Of a stretch of DNA of 64,000 nucleotides, positions 1 to 12,047 are shown piece by piece. A program made the position numbers and the translations under genes. Origin of the DNA: Rotaria sordida (taxonomy: Eukaryota; Rotifera; Eurotatoria; Philodinida; Philodinidae); contig CAJNOL010000768.1 of NCBI GenBank assembly GCA_905250125.1, forward strand, positions 1 through 64,000. The letters run 5' to 3'. The stretch's first letter is position 1. Each line of letters opens with the position of its first letter. The notes beneath the pieces were generated by a model, which did not search any database, was not told where the DNA came from, and saw nothing but the letters and a program-made list of their open reading frames with translations.

Positions 1-317
1 TAGAAAATTAAATACTTATTAACATAGTTCGTCCATAAACTCAAAATCTTTCGATATGACAAAACAAAAAAACAAGTGAAAGTATCGTATCAATTAAGAC
101 ATTATCTATTAAGAACATGTTGCCAGAAAAGAAAAATCTGACAGAACACAATATCACTTTTCTCTCTGAAATAAATATTTGAATCTTGAAAAATATGTTG
201 AGAAAGAGATAACTACTCTGATTGAATTACCTCAGTACTTAAGACAACATGATAGATAAAATTTCATATTAAAATATGATTTTTATAGTAAAGTTAGAGT
301 TCTACTGCTTTTATGAT

Positions 318-349
318 TACCGTCATAGTCATGTCAGGCTATGACGGTA
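318..349. repeat. Perfect 11-bp-arm hairpin
   Basis: The arms TACCGTCATAG (318-328) and CTATGACGGTA (339-349) are perfect inverted repeats around a 10-nt loop. It lies 3' of the GPCR exons. No protein or known RNA is assigned. It could be the tip of a small foldback element. Confidence 0.7.
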
Positions 350-424
350 CAAGATGTGAAATTCAACAATAACTCAAATTTTGATTATACATTGCACTCC
401 AATTGAATTTCTCCTATTCTATGT

Positions 425-1174
425 TTTACTTTAGACTATTTATAGTTTTTTTGGTAATGGACATATAGCGAGAAAGTACAAACTCCATTACATCACATGA
501 TATATATTATTCATAAATAACAAATAGAAATCAAACAACGAAAAATACGTCAGCAAAAAAAGATAATATGTTTTTTCACTACAATATATATTTCATCTGG
601 AGTATAAGAAAGAATAGTTGTTAGCGCAATCCCTGTAGGATTAAAATGTGAAACATGATGTAGTTGCTATTGTTAATCAAAGAAAGATTGTTTTATTCTA
701 TATATCTTGCAATACATATCTTCACCCTTGTGTTTTACTTAGCTATCCAGAAATTTAACAAGGATATAGTTAATATATTGTAACAAACCGCTATTGATTT
801 ACAGTCTGCGATCGTATATCAACAATGTCTGTCACGAGCTGTAGAAAGGAGGGTGCAAATGTCTACCCTATATATTTTAACACTTCTTTTAGATAGTTTT
901 TCAAAAAAAAAATACACATTTATATGGAGGAGGGAACAGACAAGAGAAAAAAACAGAAAATTAGTCAGATAGATAGGTTTATGAAAACAATGGCAAGATA
1001 AAAATTTTATTTATTTTTACTGCAGATTGTAGTGAATAAAATATCTTTTTTTTTTATGTTTAATTTCTATTTGTTATTTCTGATTGATATATCATGTGAT
1101 ACAATGAAGTCTGTACTTTTTCGCTATCTATCTAAGTATTAAAAAAAAATCAAACTATAATAGTCTAAAGAAAG
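425..1174. mobile_element. MITE-like foldback element, about 750 bp
   Basis: The two ends are long inverted repeats. The sequence at about 425-560 (landmarks TTTAGACTAT, AGCGAGAAAGTACA, ATCACATGATATAT, AACAAATAGAAAT) returns as reverse complement at about 1050-1174. The arms are roughly 130 bp with scattered mismatches. The interior of about 490 bp has no coding capacity. This is typical of a non-autonomous DNA transposon or foldback element. Part of the interior (about 640-725) is related in inverted orientation to 63085-63165. Exact ends and a target duplication could not be fixed by eye. Confidence 0.7.
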
Positions 1175-1621
1175 AAACACACAATAGAAAGAATTGTAAT
1201 TGAGGTGTATTATATTTTTGAAAAATCTACCTTTAATATTTCATATTGTCGACTCTATATTTTTAATATGAATTCTTTATTAAGATTCATTCTAGTTGAT
1301 AATATAGTATTAGAACTTCTCATAAGTTCTTTCATTTTTTTTTTTTTTGTTGCTTAATCTCGCTTATTACACATGCTATTTCATTCACACCTGGATTTCT
1401 TTTTTTATTCGTAAAACATTCATTAAATGAATTGATGTCTGAAATCTAGACTTTAATAAAAAACAAAAAAAAAAAAAAAGAAACAGAAATCCTGGCTCTG
1501 AGGTATAACATAAAAGAAATTCTTATGTTATTTCCGGATTTATTTTTTGCGCTTAAAATAGAAAAAAAAAAGGTCAATATATATTTATATCATTACTTTC
1601 TTTAATAAGTTATTAACTTAC

Positions 1622-2307
1622 TTGTACAAATATGGGTATAAAATAGAAAAGTATTGATTCAGTATATTTATAAAATAAAACAAAATATGAATGTGTATAA
1701 TGATCAGATAAACCACATATATAATATTCTGAACGATTATAAAGTGGATGTAATGTAAGTAAAATTAAATTTGGTAATGCCATTATAATTCCTATAGACC
1801 ATATTACAATAAATATTAATAAAAGACGTTTACGTCGATTAGAATGAGAAATTTTTACGGCATGAATTATTGAAATATATCTAAAAATATCATCATAAAA
1901 TAAAAAGAAAATTCGTTGTTGTTTTTTTTTTTGAAATTTAACCTTTCAATACTAATAACAAGTAATGTTTGTACACTAACATAACAACCAAGTACTTGAA
2001 AAAAACGTATTATTTTACATAAAAATAAACCAAGATACCAAGCTGTTGGCCATGAATGATCAAATGAAAATTGTATTATATCAAATATATTAAAACTAAG
2101 AATAATTAAATCAGCACATGACATATTAACAAGAAGAAGATTTGTTGATGAACGACGAATTTTAATATGATTTGTTAAAACAGATAATAAAACAAGAGTA
2201 TTACCAATTAAACCAATAAATACAATAATTATAAATAAAATAATAATAAATATTCGAAACCATTCTGATGGTTTATCATGAAAATTTGACATAATACTAT
2301 GATTCAT
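1622..2307 (-). CDS. Rhodopsin-class (peptide-type) GPCR, 5' part only, TM1-TM5
   Basis: Two exons read on the minus strand: 2307-1943 (start MNHSIMSNF; an upstream in-frame ATG at 2367 is possible) and 1880-1622. They join in phase 2 across a 62-nt GT-AG intron. TM1 carries the GN motif (GLIGNTLVLLSV), TM2 has NMSCADL, and TM3 is followed by ERY, the DRY-type G-protein switch, which the splice creates exactly (ER|Y). TM4 has W-SIGIIMALP, and TM5 ends FYFIPIFVQ followed by a GTAAGT donor. A Cys precedes TM3 and another lies in loop 2 (YYICGL), the usual disulfide pair. This is a class A neuropeptide-receptor-like protein whose ligand cannot be named. No TM6/TM7 exon was found between 1621 and 1, so the rest lies outside the window or the gene is truncated. 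Confidence 0.8.
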
Positions 2308-2854
2308 TAGTAAATTTTTTTTTTTTGTTTTTTGTTTTCTTAATCTATATTTCGTAATAATTATCAATACGGTTAGAATAAGTTAATCAAATATAATGAG
2401 TGTTGAAATAAAAAAAAAAAAAAAAAGAGAGAAGAAAATAGGAAATAATCATCCGTAATTGTGACGAAGAACAAACCAAAACTAATAGAAGAAAGAGAAA
2501 AAGAAAATAAGAGTAAAATGATGACGACGTCTCTTCATAACCGATCCGATTTCTAGTATGTATTCATTGTCGCGCATGTTTGACAAGATGTTTGCAAAAA
2601 AAAAGAGAAAACAGCAGCTTATGAAGATCATTAAAAACATGAATACAATAGTCTTCTTATTTTGCGTAATGATTTTTAAAAGAAAGAAGAAAAAAAATCC
2701 TTAAAGAATAAGAAAAGAAAACTTCCTCTTGTTAAGTATATTTTTTATTTACACGAATATCTTTTGTATTATCTAATTATTAATTTATTCTTTCTTATAT
2801 ATATAGTTTAACTTTACCTTTACAAGATGAAAGAAGATTTTTAAATAATAAATT
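2308..2854. other. Spacer between the GPCR and Ig-protein genes
   Basis: A/T-rich sequence with a purine-rich stretch at about 2410-2520, presumably holding the GPCR promoter and 5' leader. No ORF or repeat of note was seen. Confidence 0.5.
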
Positions 2855-5800
2855 TTATTGAATTGATGTTATATTAAATACTAAAATGAAAGATAAAAAA
2901 GAAAGAAAGAAAAGAGACTCATAAATAATTTTTATATATAAAATTACCTTTTATTCTTTTACTTTTATAAATAAGATAAGTTAATATAATTGATAATGTT
3001 ATCACAAAAATGAATATAAAACTAATAGATTGATATCGACTTCCTTGAAAAATAAAATAATTTCAGAACAAAACAAAAAAAATTAACCGATCAAATGCTT
3101 AATATTACATTCTTCTAAGGATAAAAAACAAAGCGTCTGTGTCTATCTATCATGGAACGAATCACAAAAGAATATAGATAAGAGTAAATTACCATAATGT
3201 ATTTGACAATCTTGTCTGATTATAGAATGAACAAAGAAAGAAAATAACATGAACCTAATATACGAACCTTGAAGAAACTTATCAGATTTTTTGAATATTA
3301 TTGTTTGTGTTGTTGACAATGTCACAAATGTTGAATCTATGACAAATAGTAATAATAATAATAATAATAATAATACTAATCATATTGATTTCTTCAATAT
3401 ATTCTTACCAATCAATGGTGTCTCGATAATTCTGTGTTTTGTTTTATGAGAAAAAAGAAAAAGAAAAAAAAAAAAAACATCTGTTTCAATTGATGATAAC
3501 ACTATTTGATTACCTGGAATATTTGAAAGATGATATGAATGAAGTGCTTAGTTTTGTAGTTTTTTCTATTAAGAATTAAAAGAAAAGAGAGAACAAAAAA
3601 AAAACATTGATGAAATATATCATCCAAATATCAACAAGTAATATGATCAATAATGAGAAGGATTCTGAAGGATCGAGTGTATAAGGTCTAAAGTCTATTT
3701 TTCTATATAAAATGCAGAGGACACAGACATAATCGAGTACGTGATCGATCAATTTTCTATCTGATGATGCTATTGATCGATAAGAACTTTTTCTTCGAGT
3801 CTCTATGAATTGGTAAACATGCAAGCGATCCTTGTCTATTTTCTTTTGTTTTAATTCTTTCAAGACATATGGATATATTCACAAATAATCAAAAAGACTA
3901 CAAGGAAAAAAAAACAAGAAAGAAAGAAAGAAAGAAATCTTTGATTAGCATTGTAATTCTAAAAATAAAACAAAAAACATATTATTTACATATGCGTCTA
4001 CACAAAACTGCTTAAAACTATAGAATAAATCGTCTATTAATAATCTCTAGAGGAATTTCCTATTTCTTGGACACTAATTTATATATCGGTGTAATCGACA
4101 TATTTTATCTCTAATCTAAGATCATGTACATATGTTTATGCGAACATATATCCATGTAATGACATATTCTATTGACTAAGTAGAATATGGAAATACACAA
4201 CAGATGTAAACTAATTACATTATTCAATGTCATTTTCTGTCCGATGAAAGCATATATATTTTGCTGCTCTCCTCCTCTATATGTTACAATACTTGTTGTT
4301 AACATTATGATTGACAAATGGATAAATATTGAGATATTAGAGATTAATCAATATATAAACAAAAAGCAATCATATAAATGATCGAGATTGATAGATCAAG
4401 ATATTTTCTAGATCTATTGTAACCTCAATTTTGATGAATTCATATAACATATTTTTCATAGACTATAGTTTTCCAAAATGAAGTATAATTATTCTAAAAT
4501 TCCTACTCGAAACAATATTGAAATATAATTATATTTGTTTGAAAAGACAAAAACTCAGTATATTTGCCGTCATTGTAGATTAGTAATCTTATTCAATCAC
4601 AATTGTATTTTCTTATTACATTCCTATGATCGGAAACTAATAAAAGGTAGTAATCGGATATATAGATTCCATGACGGGTTTCAGTATCTAGTAATTTTCA
4701 AAATCTTCTAATCGAATATATTTTGATTGTACTAGATCAAACGGAAATAAATTATAGACATCAAATAGTAAATATTTTATGTGATAATTTCATAATAGAC
4801 ATTTATTTATTTGATGTTATTCTTCTATAAAAAGAAAAAGAACTATGTCATTGATCCTAAAAATAAGTATACTTTTTGAAATATAGATTATTATTAAAAG
4901 AAAATAAAAAAATTGCATATGATTTGTGTAAGTAGTTAGTCGGTTATTTCTTCAAGATAATTATGATAATAATTCAAAGAACATAAATATGATTTTGAAT
5001 AAGAATAAAAATGAAAAAGAAAGCATTTTTTTTTTCGAAAGTATTTCGATGATTTCATAATTAATTATTTTTTTTGTTCAATTTAAATATTTAACACAAT
5101 GGATTTTCAAACATAAAAATAAATTTTTGTTTTAATTTCAAAATACTAAGAGGAAAATGATTAGTATAGAAAAATAAAATCTTTGATAGATCATTAGATA
5201 CTTTAAAATCAAGATATTTTTCTTTTGATACAATGATAATATATGACTTTTATCTACAACAAAAAAATGTTTCAGTTTACATTCTTGCTGCTTTGTTTTT
5301 TTAAAGACATACCAACAGATTCTTTGAATAATAAAATTATCTCTACTCTATTGCTCTTATCATAATTGAATACAAAGCTTCTCAGACAGCAATAAACTCA
5401 AGGAAATAACAACGTGTCAAGATTGATTGTTTTTTTTTTTTTCATTAATTCTAAGCAAAGTTCTGCAAATAATAATAATAATGTATCTTTCCGATAAGCG
5501 AAACCAGTAGAAGAACTTGCTCTTATTTCTTCAATGATATTTGTTATAGTAATCTCTTACTTTCGATTTCAATGAATTGAATACATGTTGAATATTTCCA
5601 TGTATTTCCATATGGAAAATTAATAATTGAACATGTAAAATTTTGTTCATTATTTTCTTTTGAAAGATATATTGTCGTATTTATTCGTACACGTATACGC
5701 CAATGTGTTTGTAAAAGACATAATGAATTTGATAATAAAACAGTAGATAAATCATCATAAAGACAATCAATAATTTCATTTGAATGAATTATTTGATGAT

Positions 5801-7365
5801 TTAAATAAAATTGTAATATTGATTTTGGATAAGAATATATTTCACATACAATATTTATATGTTGTGTATCATAAAACCAAAATATGGACTGATCTTTCAT
5901 AGATATATCATTTATATTTAATGAAAATGAAAATGGAGAAACTAAAACAACAAAAGAAAAAAAAAAGGAAATAAAATATATTTTTTATAAGATTATTCTA
6001 ACCATAAATATTTAAATAAAAAATCATTATTTCAAATATATTTGTTTTATTATTATATATAACACATTGAATATTTTCAAATGCACTATTTATCCATTGA
6101 CGTACCTTAAATACGAAAAAAAAATCAATATTTATAATATTAGATAGTCAATAAATAATAAACATTCTCAATATTTTGACTATAACTTTTTATCTTTTAG
6201 ATTCTTAGACCTGAACGTATTTTTGAATACATTAAAGTGTGATTGTTCTCATTACATAATTCAAAGTTCCTTTAACTCTAATCGAATATTCTAAAAAAAC
6301 TTAGTTGAAAGTGATTCAAATTTATCGGATGTTGTTCAGAAGCTCTGGAATCATAGACTGACATAGCTGAATGTCACAAAGAGGATGAGATCGATGCGAG
6401 CCTGTCAAAATTGCTTTCGAATCTAATACACGGAAGGAACAAACTGATTTCTATTCTAGAAATTATTATGACGTCTTAATGATATGAATCATGATTGGAA
6501 GTAACTAAGAATTCGAAGAAACCATGAGAAATCATTCTAAATCTTAGAAAATCTTTAGTTATGAGATAAAAAGTAAAGCCCTGATTTCTATTGATTTTTC
6601 TTCATTTCTAAGCATTCCTAATGAATAGATAAAAAGTGATTAGAGATTAGTTCGTTTCTCTTTAATTAATACCAGTTGATACGGAAGTTTTCAAGTACTA
6701 TAACATATATATATATATTCTTTTTATCACTCAGCTCAGTACAAGAACGATATTTTAGGTTAAAGAATTAATCAGCTTGTATGTATTGAGTATTCTTCGT
6801 TCAATTTTTCTTCGAAACTTTCTATAGAAATAAGTTTTTGTAGAGAATTCGACGGCGCATCTTCTGAAAAAAACAAATTAGGTAAAGGAGAGAAAAAGAA
6901 AAAGAGTTCTAGTCATAAACTGACAGATTTATTATTTATAGGTCACCCAATATATAATTTCTAATAATAATATAAACTTCGTAGTACATTAAAAAAGATC
7001 ATTGTGCGCATATTATTTTCAAACATAACATCGCTTGATTTATCTTCATGTTCATTTTGTTGCAAAAATTTATGTCGAAAATTTGAATTTGTATAATAAT
7101 ATCTAATTAATAAGATAGATTTTAAAAATAAATCAACAAAAAAAAAGAAAAAGAAATATTTTTCATTCTACCGATAAATATTATCATGACGTAAACTAAT
7201 ACGCCATGCAGCTAATATATGTTGTTCAATTAGACAATCAAATTTAACTGTTTCATATTCTTCTATATTAAAACTTTTATTTGATATAATATGTGAAGTT
7301 TGTAACATGATAATACTATGTTGATTTATATATAGAAGAATGAGTATAAAGAAGAAATTAATCAT
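2855..7365 (-). CDS. Two-Ig-domain type I membrane protein (304 aa, six exons)
   Basis: Minus-strand exons are 7365-7172, 7102-6988, 6105-6003, 5941-5561, 3043-2948 and 2880-2855. All phases close, giving 304 aa. A hydrophobic signal peptide (MINFFFILILLYINQ) leads into an Ig-like domain with FDCLIE, a core Trp in AAWRIS and a second Cys in ENIQCVIY. A second Ig-like domain follows (HINIVCEIY ... QNFTCSIIN), then one transmembrane helix (SFIFIFVITLSIILTYLIY) and a short basic tail ending FNITSIQ. Sequons such as NKT, NTT and NFT suggest a glycosylated ectodomain. The plan fits an adhesion or receptor-type surface protein, but I cannot assign a family. The second domain lacks an obvious core Trp. 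Intron 4 is about 2.5 kb and contains an (AAT)n run near 3349-3374 but no recognised gene. The TAA stop overlaps an AATAAA signal. Confidence 0.75.
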
Positions 7366-9850
7366 TGATACTATAATAATAAATATATTAAATGAGATTT
7401 AATATTGATTCGAGACAAACAAACTATTCATTAATTATGAGAGTATGAAAATAGACTTTTAACTGTGAAATGTTTCAAATATCATATTGAACAATCGAGT
7501 TACCAAAAGCAGACTATTTAAGAAAACGTTCGGCTATTGAAAATCGATGAACATACACTGACCGTAGTCGTCAAAAATCCTGCCATCAGGTAACAATTAT
7601 TTAAACATGGATCGTTTGGCATTTTATTTTGGCGACAAGTCAAATGCGATAAACCTTGACCGCAAACAGCAATCAGAACTTAATCAATCTTCATACAAAG
7701 AAGCTAGAAGATCATCAAGTGTTCTCTAAAAATGTCATGACTATAGCCATTGATGGAGTAAAGATCTGTGCAAAGACTTTCCTGGATAATGGAAACATCA
7801 CTATGCCTTAGAATCATAGAAGATTGAACTCTCCTATGTGTGATATAGTAAAGATATGTGAAATTTTATTTCTCAATAATAAAAAATAGATATTAATGCT
7901 TCAAAATAATAGCAATTAAGGAAAAAACAATGCTTTTTTTTCTAAATCCAATCGATCTCGGTTTGATACTTGCGATTAGGATTTATCGAGTTCTGTTTGT
8001 AATTAAAATATCAAGCAAAACAATTCTAATTTAAGTACGTTTTATCTGCTTATGTCACATGAATATATTTTCAATCATTTGGCTAAAACATAATAAAGTT
8101 ATTCTTATCTCTGAAGTACATGCAAAACTCTCTTATTTTGTTTCGCTATATGGTCGAGTAAGGTTTTATTCTAAATATAATATTATAGCCATACGAAATA
8201 AAATTTCATTAAACTGAGTACGATATTATGTTCAAACTTTGAAATTTCATCGTCGTGTCACTGTAGGTAATTTCTATAGAGCACACGGACATGACTTATT
8301 TTCTATCAAAAATACGTTTTTTCTTTTCATAGAAATATTAATTTCCAGTATTCCACAAAAAAATTGATAAGGAAAAAAGTGAAGTTCGCACGTAAAAGAA
8401 CATTTTCGATAAAAAATGCATGAAGGGACTCTTACCCTAAACTTTTGTTGGAAAAATTTTTATTTGAGAAATTAACAAATATCACATCATTCGATGCAGT
8501 TTTTCGTGCTGATTCAAAATTTGTTCTTCTTTTTCTCATCAAGTACTTTTGAGACAAATAAAAGCGGAAAACCTTTAAAAACTAAATTTTTTTAGAAAAA
8601 CCTTAGTTGAGAAAACATGCATACTTTTCCAAAACGAAGATTTTTCATATAGAACGAAAAAACAAGAGCTCTATGATTTATTCCGTAGATCTTTCTAATT
8701 TTTTCTATGACAGAAACTTGGCTATTTTTTTGTGGGTCTAGGATGTTCCCAAACCCTTAAAGAGGTAGAATGATTTTTTTCTAAATCAAAAAGTCAGCCA
8801 TTGGCCAAAATATATTGCACACGATTCAAATCATGAAAAATATCACTTTCATTTTTCCACCAAATGTTCAAGTTATTTGTCCATTGTGAGAATGTTGTTC
8901 ATGTTTCAGCTTACGAGAAAACTTCTTCCTAGTGATATTTGACTAAGCTATCGAATCTTCACTTGGTGTATTTTTTTTAAAGATCTGAAGCCTGAGGAAA
9001 ACTCATTTTTTTCCAATTTTGATTTGAAACTCTGTACATATAGAGAACTCAAATAGACTAGCTTCTATAAAAAAATTCACAAGTTTTGAGCAACGATTCT
9101 TCGAGATATGAAGTTTTTAAAAAAATCCATCGTGTATATATAGTATTCATGGAAAAGTGTCTATATCCTAAAAGGCTTATATCTCGAAGAGATTTTGTTC
9201 AAAACGTATGAGTCTTTTTGTGGAAGCTAGTCTATTTGAGTTCTATATGTATACAAAGTTCCAGAACAAAATTTGAAAATACACGTTTTCCGAAAGCCAC
9301 GAGTCTCTAGAAAATAGATATATTAAAAACTTCATACCTTACTCAAATCTCAATAGAATACCAAATCATTTTAGAATTTTTATTAGAACACTATATAGTA
9401 TCTAGAGGCAAAAAAAATCATTAAAATTGGAAGGAGATAGTTGAAGAGATTACCTCGTTAGTACACCAAGATGTTTTTTTACAGATAGAAATTTAACTCA
9501 CTTGAATAACATATTCATGTTACTTACTTTCATATATAATTTATTTTCTAAGTTCAAAAATTTGAAAATGATCTATGTAGTTAATAAATAGTCTCATATC
9601 TACCTGATTTCATTTCAATCTTCTCATTTTACATAATACCACACACATCGAAGAAATAAAAAATACATCATATCATACATTCTTTTCTTTTTCTTACTAC
9701 AACAAACCAAAAACAGATGTGTATTTCTATTCTCTGTATTCTCCAACATAATGAAACAATCAGTTATCGAAAAAAAAAAGCCAGCTATTTATTTTAGATA
9801 TATATATATATATATATATATTCATTTGTTCGATATACATTCTTTTTGTT
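7366..9850. other. Intergenic spacer
   Basis: No coding exon was recognised on either strand. It contains the palindromic repeat at 8945-9340 and a (TA)n microsatellite at about 9798-9821. The part just after 7366 should contain the Ig-protein promoter. Confidence 0.5.
8945..9340. mobile_element. Palindromic repeat, family P copy 1
   Basis: The left arm (landmarks CATATAGAGAACTCAAATAG, TTCGAGATATGAAG) is repeated as reverse complement in the right arm (TATATCTCGAAGAGATTTTG, CTATTTGAGTTCTATATG), centred near 9145. The block at 27965-28300 shares the same internal motifs (GAGATATGAAGTTTTT, GATTTTGTTCAAAA) and is also palindromic, so this is a dispersed family. No ORF is present. It is MITE-like. 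Confidence 0.7.
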
Positions 9851-12047
9851 TTATTTGATAACACCTGCTGATTGCGTAGTTCTTTTAAGATCTCGATATT
9901 GTGGTGTAAAACCTTTATCAATTAATTGACATGTTTCAATACGTGTTCGTTTAATAGATTTATAAGCTGTTTGATTTTGTAATGTTTTTTGATGTAATGT
10001 ATTAGGATTAGACATTTTTTGTGTAGTAATAAATTTATTTGGTACAAATGTTCGAGAACTTGATGGTACTGTCGATGATAGAAAAGAGACTAAAGTAGAA
10101 TCAGATCGTGGTGTTTTAATTGGATTATTTGAATTCATGGAAGGTTCATTAAGTATTGTTAATACTGGTTTAGGTAAATGTTTATTAATTAGTGAAGTTT
10201 TTGGTCGAAGAAAATTTTCACTAAATTCTATTATTGGTTCAATCGGTTCTGGAACACCATTATTAAGTGATAATAGTAATGATAGATCTGCTTCGGAAGA
10301 ATTTTCATCAGATGAAAGTTGTTGTTGATGTGTTTTAGATTTGGATTGTTCATTCTGTTTTATTGATCCTAAATGAAAAATAAAAATAAATATGATATAT
10401 AATTTCGTCGAAATTCATGAAAGTATTAGTAAAATAAAGAATTTTTTTCTATAGAACAAAAGATAGAGGCGTATAAGAATGCATTTCGGCTCCTTTTGGT
10501 TGATTTTCAAGATCTAAACTAATTGATTCATGTATAGAATCAAAGATCATGAGTTCTTGATCATTTTGATTCGATTATAAGTTTGAATAGGGTCTATCTT
10601 TACGATATACTAAACGAGTAGTTAGTTATTGATATTAGTCAACAATGTGAGCATTCTTTTGATAGAAAACAAATAAAAGTGAAGAGTTATTCTAATAGCT
10701 CTTTGTTCAAGCTGTATTTTCATAATCGAATCATTCATTTAAAATAATGTTTTGAATCTGAAACATCCATGTGCATTCCATTTGTCATTCAATTATTTTA
10801 TTAATGAAACTTTCCCTTCACTTCATATTCGATAGACTTTTCCAAACGCACAACTTTTTTCAGTCTAATAAAGTGAGTCACATGAGAAAATCTTTATCAT
10901 TTTAAAGAAATATCATATTTGAAATCAGCGTGAATAATGAGTCCATCTATGTATTTCTGCAACTTTTTTTTTCTGATCAAATTTTTACCTTGAATCCCTA
11001 CAGGCATATGTAATTACGGTCGTAAAAAACAAGCCTCTGACTTTTAAAATGTTATTTTAAGCTAAAAGAAAACAAGTGACTAAACAATAAAGTAGTTGTT
11101 TTGATTGTATTTCTTTTTCCACATATCCCTTTGAGAACCTACGGATAATAATTTAATCGGAAAAAAAAGTCGCAAAAAACTTTGAAATATATACATAAAA
11201 ACCGACTGATGTTTGTTATGCTAATTCCAAATATAATATTTCTTTAAAGTGATAAGGATTTTCTCATGTAACTCACTTTTTTAGACCGTAAAAAGTAGTA
11301 CATTTGAAAATATTTATCGAATACTGAAAATGATTAGGAAGTCTTGATCTTTCATTCTATATACGATTCAATTAGTTTGGACTTTGAAAATCAAAAGTAA
11401 CCAAAATATGTTCTTACGCACTTCTGTCCTTTCTACTAAAATTTTAAATAAGACTTAAACATTTTAAAAAATGAATAAATCATTCAATAAAAAATAAAAA
11501 AATATGAAGTTGGCGTAGGAGTATCTGAAAAGTTTTACAAACATTATTAATAGAAAATTTGATTTCTTATTAAACAAAAATTAATTAGAAGTTGAAGCTT
11601 CTAATTTTGGCTTCGATAAATAACAGTATTGTATATAATTTATTTGGATTTAAAACAAATATAACGGTGATTTTTTTGATGAAGAAGCCAAATAAATGTG
11701 GCGGGAAAAAAATATTTTGCCATCTACTCTATAAAGTTGTAACTGAAAAAAAAAGAGTCCAAAATCATCAAACCTAGATCATTTTTAGTTTCATTTTGTT
11801 GTATCTCATAAGCATGTGAATTTTTCCATAATTGATATGATTGATTTGGTTTTAAAAGTCGCACAAGATTTGCATAACGAGATCTTAAATGTTGTGCTTG
11901 TCGTTGTAAACGAGCTAAATTTTCTCGTAAATCAATATGCATTAATTTAATATCACGTTGTAAACGACGATATTCAAGTCTATTAAGACGCATTGCTTGA
12001 ATTTGACAGTCACTTAATACAGCTCCACTTTTTATGCTCGTCTTCAT
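9851..12047 (-). CDS. Unrecognised two-exon protein with N-terminal coiled coil (263 aa)
   Basis: Exon 1 is 12047-11774 and exon 2 is 10368-9851. They join in phase 1 (G|GA) across a 1.4-kb intron that carries a foldback element. Residues about 15-65 form a basic amphipathic helix rich in Leu, Arg and Gln (RLEYRRLQRDIKLMHIDLR...LARLQRQAQHLRSRY), probably a coiled coil. The remainder is low-complexity Ser/Asn/Thr-rich and looks disordered, ending with a basic patch (RDLKRTTQSAGVIK). There is no signal peptide or membrane segment. Codon use matches neighbouring genes and the reading frame is clean over both exons, so the gene is probably real. I do not recognise the family. The TAA stop overlaps AATAAA. 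Confidence 0.65.
10851..11297. mobile_element. MITE-like foldback element, about 450 bp
   Basis: Terminal inverted repeats of about 80 bp. The left arm from about 10852 (CAGTCTAATAAAGTGAGTCA, CATGAGAAAATC, TTTAAAGAAATATCATATTT) matches the reverse complement of the right arm ending near 11297 (TTTCTTTAAAGTGATAAGG, TTTTCTCATGTAACTCAC, TTAGACCGTAAAAAG). It sits inside the intron of the minus-strand coiled-coil gene. No coding capacity was seen. Confidence 0.75.

Noticed and set aside
305..372. Plus-strand reading ending SGYDGTRCEIQQ-stop, resembling the tail of an EGF domain
   Set aside because: The expected upstream cysteines are absent, and much of it overlaps the perfect hairpin at 318-349. 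It is probably coincidence or a remnant too short to support.
3143..3863. Two minus-strand ORFs (60 and 95 codons)
   Set aside because: They fall in the long intron of the Ig-protein gene, show no motif or splice fit, and look like chance open frames in A/T-rich DNA.
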